Shown here in pieces: positions 12,925 through 19,535 of a DNA stretch of 24,140 bases; the stretch's first letter is position 1, and each line of letters begins with the position of its first letter. The stretch comes from a virus. Under the pieces are notes generated by a model. It made no database searches, was not told where the DNA came from, and saw only the letters and a list, made by a program, of their open reading frames with translations. The stretch lies in IMG/VR virus record IMGVR_UViG_3300044970_001852, positions 1-24,140 of that record. One strand, written 5' to 3'. Position numbers and translations under genes: made by a program.

Positions 12925-13083
12925 CTAGGATATAACTCGTGTTAGTATTGTAAAACCAATCCATAAACCAATAATTCCTGCGACTCCCGCAAAAACTGGT
13001 GGTGCTGGAACTGGCAATTTGAATGCAGCAAACACGACGCCACATCCAAAACCTGTTATTGTTGATAGCACAATATCTTTCAT
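12925..13083 (-). CDS. XapX-domain membrane micropeptide
   Basis: A 52-residue protein starts MKDIVLSTITGFGCGVVFAA and continues FKLPVPAPPVFAGVAGIIGLWIG. The F-K-L-P-V-P-A-P-P block between two hydrophobic helices is the signature of the XapX domain, a short module of unknown function found in bacteria and phages. GGGG precedes the ATG by five bases. Its stop codon forms part of the Shine-Dalgarno sequence of the holin-like gene (TAGGAGG), so the two are coupled and may act together in the membrane. Confidence 0.8.
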   Translation of the reverse strand: MKDIVLSTITGFGCGVVFAAFKLPVPAPPVFAGVAGIIGLWIGFTILTRVIS

Positions 13084-13085
13084 TT

Positions 13086-13931
13086 TTACCCCTTAAATAT
13101 TCCTTCTTTGTATTGTTTTACAAAACTTATTATATTTATTCTTTCTTCAATTGGTGGATTGTATATTTGTTCGATTCCTCCAGCAGTTAAAAGAATATTT
13201 TCAATATTTTCATTCTTTAGTTTATCTATCACTTCAGCAAATTCTTTGTAGGTAAAGTAATCATATTCTTTACGATCATCTTGTTCAAGATACTTATTCC
13301 ATATTCCATCTGGTTTTGGCAAAGCCTCTAATTCTTCTTCTGTTTCTCTAAGCTTTGGCCTTATTGATACCATTATTTTTTTATTGTCTAACTCAAAAGC
13401 TTTACTTTTATACATAGCATAAGGAATAATCATTTTATTATTATGTTTTGACGCTGCATTAAAAACATATCTATTTGTTGTTGAAACAAAAAAATCTGGA
13501 AGTTTAGTATCAAGACCATTAAGCATGTCTAAGAAGTCTATTAAATAGTTTGATCTATCTATATTAGAAGACACATCTGTTACATCTCCCATGATTCCAC
13601 TAAAGTCTTTTTTGTCACCATCTATATATTCTCTTCTAGTTTGTTTAATAGCCTGTTGAGTAAGTCCACTTCCAGATACTAGATTTATTTGTATTCTTCC
13701 TGGGCTCATTTCATTAAGAGAGTTGTATAACAAACATAAAAATTGTGGAGACATTACATATGGACGAGCTGCTACTAAATATTTAAATTCTTTATCGCTA
13801 TCAATAACCCTAGCTATTTTTGTAAAAGATTCACCTTTTGTAACATCATAAATAAATAGACCACCATAAAAATGATTAGCATGTAGTTCTTCGACATCTT
13901 CTACGTGTGTGTTAAAGTAATAAAAGTTCAC
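13086..13931 (-). CDS. luciferase-like (LLM) flavin-dependent monooxygenase
   Basis: The 281-residue protein has GGLFIYD near residue 23 and YLVAARPYVMSPQFLCLLYNSL followed by SPGRIQINLVSGSG (51-89). This run is the hallmark of bacterial luciferase-like monooxygenases such as SsuD: R-P-x-x-M-S-P, a GR turn and an N-x-V-S-G flavin-binding strand. The family uses FMNH2 or F420 and O2 to oxidise sulfonates, amines or ketones. At 281 residues it is somewhat shorter than typical members of about 330-380, so part of the barrel may be missing. It starts with GTG, eight bases after AAGGTG. No flavin reductase gene is visible nearby. Confidence 0.72.
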   Translation of the reverse strand: MNFYYFNTHVEDVEELHANHFYGGLFIYDVTKGESFTKIARVIDSDKEFKYLVAARPYVMSPQFLCLLYNSLNEMSPGRIQINLVSGSGLTQQAIKQTRREYIDGDKKDFSGIMGDVTDVSSNIDRSNYLIDFLDMLNGLDTKLPDFFVSTTNRYVFNAASKHNNKMIIPYAMYKSKAFELDNKKIMVSIRPKLRETEEELEALPKPDGIWNKYLEQDDRKEYDYFTYKEFAEVIDKLKNENIENILLTAGGIEQIYNPPIEERINIISFVKQYKEGIFKG

Positions 13932-13933
13932 TA

Positions 13934-14365
13934 TTAAATCACCTTATCTATTTTTTCTGGTAATAGGGTTTTTAATTCTTCTATTGCATCTGATAATATG
14001 CTTATTTGTGTTGCATATGGTTCAATTTCTAATGAACCAAAATCGTTATGATAACTTACCGTATCTTTTGTTTTTTCTATAATACCATCTATTGATTTTT
14101 GAACATCTTCAATATATTGATATGCCCAGTCCCTAGAATCAGAAAGAAATTTAATAAAATTTTCCTTGTGAATATCATTCTCATTTTTAAATTGAACATT
14201 ATTATTGTCAATAAAGTCTTGTAATGATTTATGAGAAATTAATAGTCTTGTAAGTGATTTATTTAATTTATTTATTTTAAGCAATGAAATTAAATAAGCA
14301 AATGCAAAAGACCCAGCCAAGGTAAGGGATGTTGCAAGAATAATATTACTTATTAAAGATCCCAT
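13934..14365 (-). CDS. membrane-anchored coiled-coil hypothetical protein
   Basis: From the ATG at 14365 the protein is 143 residues. One transmembrane helix lies at about 5-30 (SNIILATSLTLAGSFAFAYLISLL), followed by a charged helical region with coiled-coil character to the C-terminus. TATACT sits six bases before this ATG, so it is probably leaderless; an upstream ATG at 14383 would lie before the promoter's start site. It overlaps nothing upstream and heads the last block of the operon (luciferase-like, XapX, holin-like). A spanin- or holin-related role is conceivable but unsupported by motifs. Confidence 0.6.
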   Translation of the reverse strand: MGSLISNIILATSLTLAGSFAFAYLISLLKINKLNKSLTRLLISHKSLQDFIDNNNVQFKNENDIHKENFIKFLSDSRDWAYQYIEDVQKSIDGIIEKTKDTVSYHNDFGSLEIEPYATQISILSDAIEELKTLLPEKIDKVI

Positions 14366-14371
14366 ATTATA

Positions 14372-14377
14372 AGTATA
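14372..14377 (-). promoter_or_regulatory. -10 box TATACT inside the minus-strand operon
   Basis: TATACT (14377-14372, minus strand) is followed by TATAAT and then ATG at 14365. Read with TATACT, the gap to the ATG is six bases, as elsewhere. It would give the genes from 14365 to 12648 their own promoter, separate from the one at 20993. Confidence 0.5.
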
Positions 14378-14413
14378 TACCATCTAGCACGTTGTTGTAA
14401 ATTAAAAATAACA

Positions 14414-14644
14414 TTATTTTATTGCCTCCCGTGTAACCAACACTATTGCTCCGTTCATTTCTAAAGCTTTTTTAACATTTACCACATACTGCAGTGCCTG
14501 TATTTTTTCATCATGAACCATTCTGGCAAATGAGTGTTCATTTAATTTAATTACAAGAAAATGATCACTATCAATAACTTGGACTTGGAATCCCTTTGGA
14601 GGGGTTATTGAATGAAAAGCTTTACGCATTGAATCTGTATACAT
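14414..14644 (-). CDS. hypothetical protein, 76 residues
   Basis: It is a small soluble protein with mixed strands and helices (FQVQVIDSDHFLVIKLNEHSFARM, ending AIVLVTREAIK). No motif is recognised. Its ATG shares one base with the stop of the preceding DUF2061 gene (TAATG), so it is cotranslated in the operon. It has the length and composition of accessory phage proteins. Confidence 0.65.
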   Translation of the reverse strand: MYTDSMRKAFHSITPPKGFQVQVIDSDHFLVIKLNEHSFARMVHDEKIQALQYVVNVKKALEMNGAIVLVTREAIK

Positions 14645-14847
14645 TATTTTCTACCCCAACTAACCCTGTTCCACCCTCGCTCATGAAAGTAATAAAGGAT
14701 TGTTTTTGTAACTACCTCAAAACTTGCAATTGCACCTGCTGTTACTGGTTCTTTGGTTATTACCCAAGATATAGCAAATGTATCTGCTGTGCCAATGACA
14801 CGCCAGGTGATAGCCTTAAGTGCTGATCTTTGTTTAGTTACATTCAT
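14644..14847 (-). CDS. DUF2061 small membrane protein, copy 1
   Basis: The 67-residue protein has RSALKAITWRVIGTADTFAISWVI, a second hydrophobic stretch (AGAIASFEVVTKTILYYF) and the closing motif HERGWNRVSWGRK. T-W-R-x-x-G-T-x-D-T and H-E-R-x-W are the signature of DUF2061, a two-helix membrane family of unknown function often found in marine bacteria and their phages, sometimes beside sulfate-assimilation genes. Here it overlaps by four bases the APS-kinase-like gene. A second, more divergent copy is at 19981-20181. Confidence 0.85.
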   Translation of the reverse strand: MNVTKQRSALKAITWRVIGTADTFAISWVITKEPVTAGAIASFEVVTKTILYYFHERGWNRVSWGRK

Positions 14848-15602
14848 ATACCCATCTCCTTGCGCTTTTGTGTAGCAGAGATAGCATGAATGTCTGCCCC
14901 CAAATCTACTTGTTCAATTTTATACCCAACATCACGTCCATAAACAATGTTAGTAATGTTAGGTAGTCTTAATACTAATGCACCATCCATGAATTCATCC
15001 TTGGCTATATATTCTTTTACCTGATCAAACTTTAAAGGATCTTTTTCACTTGTGTTGTATGTATTACGAACTCCAAGCAATACCTGATTTGTTCGCATTC
15101 CCGCCTCTAAATATAAAGCATGATGTCCTTCATGCCATGGTTGATAGCGACCAAGCATAAGTGTAGTTGGTGCGGACCAGTCATGTAACTGGCAAGCAGC
15201 AATAATAAGATCAGCTTCCTCCTTTACAGTCATCCCGCAAGAAATTCTGACATCGCATGACTCTGGATCTTCCCACATCTTGTTTGTATCTTCAAACCTT
15301 CCAGATTCAATTCTGTCTACCCAAATTAAAATATCTGGCTTACCAAAAACTGCACGGGTTAAATTAGTTGGACATACAAAGTCAACTATTACTGGAGCAA
15401 CATCTTGCTTAGCAATAAGTCTTGCCATATCCCCCATACGTCTTGCTTGTTCAATTCTATCTTCAGGGCTAAACCCTAAATCTGAGTTAACTGTTGCACG
15501 AACTTCATCTGCATTAAGGTGAATAGCATTAATGCGTTCTTTTAATTCTTTTGCAAGAATGGTTTTACCAGAACCTGGCAGTCCAATTATTTGAATAATC
15601 AT
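14844..15602 (-). CDS. APS kinase-like domain fused to an NMNAT-like nucleotidyltransferase
   Basis: The ATG at 15602 follows GGAGG by four bases and gives 252 residues. The N-terminal half has the P-loop GLPGSGKT (7-14), HLNADEVR (28-35), DLGFSPEDRIEQARRMGDMARLI and a lid region, the pattern of adenylylsulfate kinase, which phosphorylates APS to PAPS. The C-terminal half has GRYQPWHEGHHALY (151-164, HxGH motif) and ISATQKRK (241-248), typical of NadM/NMNAT-like nucleotidyltransferases. An ATP-sulfurylase-type role for this half is an alternative. The aspartate of the usual DGDNxR is changed to NADEVR, so another kinase substrate is possible. Its start overlaps the upstream membrane gene by ATGA. 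Confidence 0.82.
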   Translation of the reverse strand: MIIQIIGLPGSGKTILAKELKERINAIHLNADEVRATVNSDLGFSPEDRIEQARRMGDMARLIAKQDVAPVIVDFVCPTNLTRAVFGKPDILIWVDRIESGRFEDTNKMWEDPESCDVRISCGMTVKEEADLIIAACQLHDWSAPTTLMLGRYQPWHEGHHALYLEAGMRTNQVLLGVRNTYNTSEKDPLKFDQVKEYIAKDEFMDGALVLRLPNITNIVYGRDVGYKIEQVDLGADIHAISATQKRKEMGI

Positions 15603-15811
15603 ACTTCCTCCTTTTGCCATTGAATAAATGATTTAACGTATATAAACCCATAGGCAATGGCTGCTAAAATAAATCCATATTGTTTGGTAGTTACGGCATA
15701 AACTACCCACAAGCATTCATTAAGGCAAAGAACAAGCCATCCCCATATTGTTTTTTTACCAACAAAATAGATTCCAATAACACCAATTATTGCAAGTATC
15801 CAGGACCACAT
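15599..15811 (-). CDS. small tryptophan-rich membrane protein, possibly PnuC-like
   Basis: The 70-residue protein has three hydrophobic stretches (ILAIIGVIGIYFVG, GWLVLCLNECLWVVYAV, FILAAIAYGFIYVKSF). W-G-W-x-x-x-x-x-N-x-x-L-W-x-x-Y followed by Q-Y-G recalls part of the PnuC nicotinamide riboside transporter, but it is far shorter. Its stop overlaps the start of the NMNAT-like fusion gene, which would make a link to NAD salvage attractive. Small proteins of this type are common in actinophages with no known function, so the PnuC link is tentative. Confidence 0.65.
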   Translation of the reverse strand: MWSWILAIIGVIGIYFVGKKTIWGWLVLCLNECLWVVYAVTTKQYGFILAAIAYGFIYVKSFIQWQKEEV

Positions 15812-15812
15812 A

Positions 15813-16097
15813 TTATTTATCCATTGTTAAAGATTGCCAAGTTTCTGCCCAGCCTAATTTTGTTCTGTGACTGTTAAATTCTTTAGAAATTTCCCCAGAC
15901 TCTAAGTATACACCGCCCCAGATTCCCCATTCTTTAGAAGAAACTCCAACAGCAAAACATTTTTTTGCTACTGGACATCTACCACATAGTGAATCAATTA
16001 TTGGTCTTACTTCTAAGTCTTCTTCATAAGTTTCAAAAAATAAATTATTATCAAGGCCTAGACATGAAGCATCGTCTTTCCATAGGTGCTGTTTCAT
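15813..16097 (-). CDS. whiB: WhiB-family iron-sulfur regulator
   Basis: The 94-residue protein has the four iron-sulfur cysteines of the WhiB family (C12, then C38-x2-C41-x5-C47) and the turn motif GIWGG (58-62). The family occurs only in actinobacteria and their phages. It binds a 4Fe-4S cluster and acts through the housekeeping sigma factor to change promoter choice; the phage TM4 WhiB is known to repress a host whiB. The basic C-terminal tail of longer members is short here. TAGGTG lies about five bases before the ATG. This gene is the best marker of host phylum in the window. Confidence 0.95.
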   Translation of the reverse strand: MKQHLWKDDASCLGLDNNLFFETYEEDLEVRPIIDSLCGRCPVAKKCFAVGVSSKEWGIWGGVYLESGEISKEFNSHRTKLGWAETWQSLTMDK

Positions 16098-16105
16098 AAA
16101 AACAC

Positions 16106-16315
16106 CTACATCTTATACTTATGTGGAATATCCCAGCCATTGCGATCAATTTTAAATATTCGTTGTGTATACCACTGATCCCCAATTCGAACTCCATTAA
16201 CAGCAGTTCTGCCCATCTCTGTTTTTTTGCGTTCTACTACATCCCAGCCAATCCAAGAAAGTAAATTGTTTTGCTTTACTATCTTTTCCATAGTTTCTAG
16301 TTTGTTTATTAACAT
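16106..16315 (-). CDS. small basic hypothetical protein
   Basis: The protein is 69 residues. Its C-terminal half (WIGWDVVERKKTEMGRTAV, then GDQWYTQRIFKIDRNGWDIP) is rich in tryptophan and positive charge and is likely the conserved core. I recall similar proteins in freshwater actinophage genomes without assigned function. It precedes WhiB directly in the operon, separated by eight bases. Confidence 0.65.
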   Translation of the reverse strand: MLINKLETMEKIVKQNNLLSWIGWDVVERKKTEMGRTAVNGVRIGDQWYTQRIFKIDRNGWDIPHKYKM

Positions 16316-16329
16316 AATTTAGCCCCCAA

Positions 16330-16680
16330 CTAATATCGGAAAATACCGACCTCTATATTTTTTGATTCAGCAATGCTAACTAATTTTGATGCTGATTGTT
16401 TTGGCTTACTTAAAAAAGCAAAGTAGTTTACTTGCTCCATGTTTTCTTCAATCTGTGATGGAGGAACATAAAAAAATTTAATTTTTCTTCCACGAGATTT
16501 CATACCTCTTTCAGAAAGATTACAAAATTCAGAAGCAAAAGAATTAATGGTTGCTGGTCCAGCAGAATACAATATGAACTCTTTATCTTCATCTTTCATG
16601 CCTGAAAGAGCAACTCCCATAGCACGAATAAAAATGTTGTAGTCGTTAAATTCTTTTGTTCCCTGCACTGCCACTATCAT
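16330..16680 (-). CDS. Rossmann-like SLOG/DUF2493-type protein
   Basis: Starting at the ATG at 16680 gives 116 residues (MIVAVQGTKEFNDYNIF); an ATG at 16692 adds four. The first strand and loop VAVQGTKEF, a helix, then EFILYSAGPATINSFASEFC and IKFFYVPPSQ follow the layout of DUF2493/SLOG proteins, which bind nucleotides or nucleotide-derived ligands. The glycine pattern is weaker than in DprA or LOG. The gene overlaps the end of the upstream gene by 35 bases. The assignment is tentative. Confidence 0.5.
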   Translation of the reverse strand: MIVAVQGTKEFNDYNIFIRAMGVALSGMKDEDKEFILYSAGPATINSFASEFCNLSERGMKSRGRKIKFFYVPPSQIEENMEQVNYFAFLSKPKQSASKLVSIAESKNIEVGIFRY

Positions 16681-17071
16681 TTTTGTTTCCATTCTGTAAA
16701 TTATCTAATATCATTAGCATTTTTTCCATATCATTTTTTGACATGTTTTCTACATCTACTGGTCTTGCTGATGTAGACTCCACTTCTCCACCAATAGCGT
16801 TGGCTACATAAAAAATATTGTCAGATACCCAATAAGCTTCCTGGCCAATTACTATAACTCTAATCATACTCTTTTCTGTGTGTTTTGTCAACTGTGAAAA
16901 ACGTCTTTTTTGATTAGAGGAATCAATTGAAAAAAAATATTTAAGTAACTCATGAGTATCTTTTTGACTATACAGAGTTCTTGACATTTTTTTATTAATT
17001 TTTTTCTTCATTATAACAATTATAGCTAACGATGTTAGCAAAGTCAATATACATGCAATAATGTATTGCAT
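16646..17071 (-). CDS. membrane-anchored hypothetical phage protein
   Basis: The 141-residue protein has one N-terminal transmembrane helix (QYIIACILTLLTSLAIIVIM) followed by a lysine-rich stop-transfer segment, so the rest faces the cytoplasm. SMIRVIVIGQEAYWVSDNIFYVA (about 68-90) is the most conserved-looking part, and the tail is NGNKNDSGSAGNKRI. I recall homologs in freshwater actinophages, always next to small regulatory genes and of unknown function. It may use its aromatic EAYWV...FYVA strand for binding, but this is inference. Confidence 0.7.
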   Translation of the reverse strand: MQYIIACILTLLTSLAIIVIMKKKINKKMSRTLYSQKDTHELLKYFFSIDSSNQKRRFSQLTKHTEKSMIRVIVIGQEAYWVSDNIFYVANAIGGEVESTSARPVDVENMSKNDMEKMLMILDNLQNGNKNDSGSAGNKRI

Positions 17072-17072
17072 T

Positions 17073-17318
17073 TTATTCTAATTCTTTTACCTTAGTTGTT
17101 TTTTTTATATTTTTACCAATATCTTTAGTCTTTAATTCTTCAGAAAGTTTTTCAATTTCTACCTCTAAACTTCTGATCCTAGCTCCAAAGGTTGCTTTTT
17201 CAATCTTTGTTCTGTTAACAATAAGTTGAAGTTCTACATTTTTTAATTCAGCATCGGTAGTTCTTTTAACATAAAACTCCACTAATTGTTTAAAATCTTC
17301 AATATTTAATTCATCCAT
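17073..17318 (-). CDS. coiled-coil hypothetical protein
   Basis: The protein is 81 residues, almost wholly helical, and has heptad-like spacing of hydrophobic residues between charged ones (about 18-65), so a coiled coil is likely. It ends in a basic tail (KNIKKTTKVKELE). It has no cysteine and no membrane segment. It sits one base before the next gene in the operon. Function unknown. Confidence 0.65.
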   Translation of the reverse strand: MDELNIEDFKQLVEFYVKRTTDAELKNVELQLIVNRTKIEKATFGARIRSLEVEIEKLSEELKTKDIGKNIKKTTKVKELE

Positions 17319-17321
17319 AAT

Positions 17322-17696
17322 TTACCCCTTTCTAAAACTAAATGGACTTCCTATCCAAGCTTTTTCTGTTTTTTTCTTTTCACGTTCAACTATTGCTCTT
17401 GACCACGCAAAACCAGCATCTCCACCCCAAGCATCCCACATTATTCTTCCATTAGATGGAAATTCCGGACCATCAAAAAAACCTTTACCTTTTTTATCTA
17501 CTTCGTGACGAGAAAAAAAAGAAAACATTCTTTTAACAGTGCTAAGAGACATTGCTGATCCATTAACGATATCTGTTGCTCTACCCCAACCTACTGGAGT
17601 TCCAGCACCAGTTGCCTTGCCATCTTCTTTCCATTTCAAAGCACGTCTTGCAGCAGCCTTCATTCCAGATGTGGGGGTGTATGTGTCTTCAGCCAT
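17322..17696 (-). CDS. conserved phage protein of the type often joined to head proteases
   Basis: The 124-residue protein has three blocks: SGMKAAARRALKWKEDG (10-26), RATDIVNGSAMSLSTVKRMFSFFSRHEVDKKGKGF (39-73) and GRIMWDAWGGDAGFAWSRAIV (82-102). This arrangement recurs in many phage genomes, often as a domain of capsid maturation protease or portal-linked proteins. Here it stands alone. Its exact role is not established. It overlaps the upstream gene by eight bases. Confidence 0.7.
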   Translation of the reverse strand: MAEDTYTPTSGMKAAARRALKWKEDGKATGAGTPVGWGRATDIVNGSAMSLSTVKRMFSFFSRHEVDKKGKGFFDGPEFPSNGRIMWDAWGGDAGFAWSRAIVEREKKKTEKAWIGSPFSFRKG

Positions 17697-17847
17697 TAGC
17701 TATCACCTTATTTTGTTTTTGTTTGTGTGGGCCCAAATCTGCTTTAATGCTACCATCTTTTCTTAAACGAACAATTCTGCCATTTTTAATTTGCATTGGA
17801 TTAAATTTGTGATTTGAATAATAAGAGCCCGAAGATCTGTTTGCCAT
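17689..17847 (-). CDS. small basic hypothetical protein
   Basis: A 52-residue protein starts MANRSSGSYYSNHKFNPMQI and continues KNGRIVRLRKDGSIKADLGPHKQKQNK. It is rich in arginine, lysine and asparagine. Its ATG shares one base with the stop of the preceding gene (TAATG), and its last eight bases overlap the next gene, so it fits the operon exactly. Function unknown; nucleic-acid binding is possible from charge alone. Confidence 0.65.
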   Translation of the reverse strand: MANRSSGSYYSNHKFNPMQIKNGRIVRLRKDGSIKADLGPHKQKQNKVIANG

Positions 17848-18542
17848 TATTTTTCAATTCCTCTTGGATTAAAAGATCCATCCCAAATATTTTTTGTTGT
17901 AGATTGTGATTCTGACTTATAAGTTCCACCACGACGCTTATACTCTTGGACTACCCAAGAATTTGCAACTGCAGATGGATAAACATCAAACTTATCTTTT
18001 GCTGCTTGAACAACTCTTGCATACAGCTTAGGATTTGAAGGAGTTGATCCACCACGACGTGGTTGAATCATTTCACTATAGTTAGGCTTTTTTGCTTTTT
18101 CCATTTCATTTTCCTTATCTTTTAGTTTATTAACTGGAACACAGTTAGGAACCATTCTTCCATTTTTGTCTTTCATTCCTCTTTGTTCATAACCAACCCA
18201 ACAAGCCTTAGCCATGTTATCCCATTTATCTTCATCTTCATTGTCTGAATAATATGACTTCATTGTTTCTTCTGCATCCATACTGTGTGTATTGATATCT
18301 ATTTTTTGTGCATCTGCATACATCATTCCAATGCTATAAGCCGTTGGCTTCCAGCTATTGTTGTCTTCTTTGTAAACCCTAACAGACATTGCAGGATTTT
18401 CTGGTGGCTTTGATTCAAGAGCATACTCAGATCCAGGAGTTCCAAGAGTTCCTCCCTCAATCATAATGTGTTCAACTACACCATGAATAAGACCTTCTGT
18501 TGTTGTGCCCATAACAAAATCGCCTTCTTTAACTATACTCAT
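17847..18542 (-). CDS. two-domain phage accessory protein (Tudor-like plus DUF5872-like)
   Basis: In 231 residues three conserved blocks are visible. The N-terminal region (EGDFVMGTTTEGLIHGVVEHIM...SVRVYKE...WKPT) has the layout of small Tudor-like barrels. Residues about 111-136 (KACWVGYEQRGMKDKNGRMVPNCVPV) form a second block. The C-terminal block (NPKLYARVVQAAKDKFDVYPSAVANSWVVQEYKRRGG, about 170-207) matches a DUF5872-type motif as I remember it. Such blocks are often fused to phage capsid proteases; no protease residues are seen here. Transcription can start from its own TATAAT six bases before the ATG. Confidence 0.7.
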   Translation of the reverse strand: MSIVKEGDFVMGTTTEGLIHGVVEHIMIEGGTLGTPGSEYALESKPPENPAMSVRVYKEDNNSWKPTAYSIGMMYADAQKIDINTHSMDAEETMKSYYSDNEDEDKWDNMAKACWVGYEQRGMKDKNGRMVPNCVPVNKLKDKENEMEKAKKPNYSEMIQPRRGGSTPSNPKLYARVVQAAKDKFDVYPSAVANSWVVQEYKRRGGTYKSESQSTTKNIWDGSFNPRGIEK

Positions 18543-18548
18543 ATATTG

Positions 18549-18557
18549 ATTATATCA
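18549..18557 (-). promoter_or_regulatory. extended -10 (TGA-TATAAT) with TGA supplied by a stop codon
   Basis: On the minus strand the stop codon TGA of the upstream gene (18557-18555) is the TGn element in front of TATAAT (18554-18549). Six bases later is the ATG at 18542. It would start a leaderless mRNA inside the operon. Confidence 0.65.
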
Positions 18558-18890
18558 GACTTTGCGCTTAAGTAGTCTAATGATTTCTAAAAGAGACCAT
18601 CTTTCTTTATTGGTTAAGCCTGATATATCCTTTTCGTTAAAGGCTTTTGGGGTTAAAACAATGATTGGATCCGCAGAAAATAGGTCTATGTCTATAAACT
18701 GCTTTTCCCACAAATTCATTACTTCTGAATTAACGGCATCTATATGCTCTTTATATAGATCTGGCATAAGGTCTTTTATTTTTGGAGTAAATGAATATAA
18801 CATTTCTCCAGTATCCTCATCCAAGGCAGCAACTTCAAGGCCACCATTTAAAATTAAATCATTTATGATTCTATCTTCTTCACTGTTCAT
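18555..18890 (-). CDS. acidic conserved phage protein
   Basis: The 111-residue protein has AALDEDTGEMLYSFTPKIKDLMPDLYKEH (21-49) as its most distinctive stretch and ends WSLLEIIRLLKRKV. It is acidic, helical, and without cysteine or membrane segments. I recall similar proteins from freshwater actinophages without known function. It overlaps the thioredoxin gene by 11 bases, and its stop codon serves as part of the next promoter. Confidence 0.65.
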   Translation of the reverse strand: MNSEEDRIINDLILNGGLEVAALDEDTGEMLYSFTPKIKDLMPDLYKEHIDAVNSEVMNLWEKQFIDIDLFSADPIIVLTPKAFNEKDISGLTNKERWSLLEIIRLLKRKV

Positions 18891-19131
18891 TAATAAATTT
18901 AACCAACGATTCTCTTGTTTGTGCCCCAGAAATACGACTAATCTCTTTACCGTTTTCCATCAATATAAAGGTTGGAATAGATTTTACTTCAAACCTTTTA
19001 ACAAGCAGTTGTTCGTAATCAGCGTCTATCATTTGAAATTCAAAGCCTTCTTTTTTCATATCTTCAACAATAGGTTTTACCTTTTTACAAGGTGGGCACC
19101 AATCTGCTGTAAAATAAAAAACAGTTTTCAT
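18880..19131 (-). CDS. trxA: thioredoxin
   Basis: The 83-residue protein has the active site WCPPC (C12 and C15) after the strand KTVFYFTAD, the cis-proline in SIPTF (P53) and a final helix. All core thioredoxin elements are present, though it is about 25 residues shorter than bacterial TrxA because the first strand and helix are missing. WCPPC instead of WCGPC lowers the similarity to housekeeping thioredoxins. It reduces disulfides in the cytoplasm; phages use such proteins for ribonucleotide reductase or as polymerase clamps. It overlaps the nuclease gene by ATGA. Confidence 0.92.
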   Translation of the reverse strand: MKTVFYFTADWCPPCKKVKPIVEDMKKEGFEFQMIDADYEQLLVKRFEVKSIPTFILMENGKEISRISGAQTRESLVKFINEQ

Positions 19132-19535
19132 TTGTTATTTTTTGATCTAATCTTAGCAAGCAGCTCAAAATCTTTTATTTTAGTATCTCCAAGGTATCCC
19201 CAAGCATATCCATCATTAATCATTTTATCATTGAGTGAAATTGTATCTCCATTAACATAGAGCCAACCTAGAATGCGACCAAACTTTTCGGTTGAGTTCA
19301 TTTTTTCTGTTTTAATAATAACAGACTTAGCATCTTTTAATTGTTTCTTTAGATATTCTTTAGACTCAAGGCCAAGAGCCTTTTCTTTTAAATCTTTTGT
19401 GCGAGATTCAGGTGTATCAATACCAGCCAATCTTACACGGGACTGAAACAATATATCAAACCCTAAATCAATAATTACATCAATTGTATCTCCATCAACA
19501 ACATTTGTTACATCTTTAACAAAATACTCATACAT
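19128..19535 (-). CDS. thermonuclease (staphylococcal nuclease family)
   Basis: The protein of 135 residues has VDGDTIDV (13-20) and RVRLAGIDTPESR (33-45), with the catalytic set R35, D40, E43 and R87 (KFGRILGWL) all present, and KMINDGYAW near the C-terminus. It is a calcium-dependent nuclease that cuts DNA and RNA to 3'-phosphate ends. No signal peptide is present, so it acts inside the infected cell, for example in host DNA breakdown or recombination. It shares bases with the genes on both sides (TAATG upstream, ATGA downstream). Confidence 0.92.
   Translation of the reverse strand: MYEYFVKDVTNVVDGDTIDVIIDLGFDILFQSRVRLAGIDTPESRTKDLKEKALGLESKEYLKKQLKDAKSVIIKTEKMNSTEKFGRILGWLYVNGDTISLNDKMINDGYAWGYLGDTKIKDFELLAKIRSKNNK

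Noticed and set aside
14844-15602. Plain ATP sulfurylase-APS kinase (PAPS synthetase)
   Set aside because: The second domain has GRYQPWHEGH and a final ISATQKRK, which is closer to NadM/NMNAT enzymes than to the RNPxHxxH motif of ATP sulfurylase; kept only as an alternative.
18562-19260. Long plus-strand open frame (232 codons)
   Set aside because: It lies antisense to thioredoxin and its neighbours, has low-complexity Ser/Phe-rich translation and no ribosome-binding site. It is a shadow of the real minus-strand genes.
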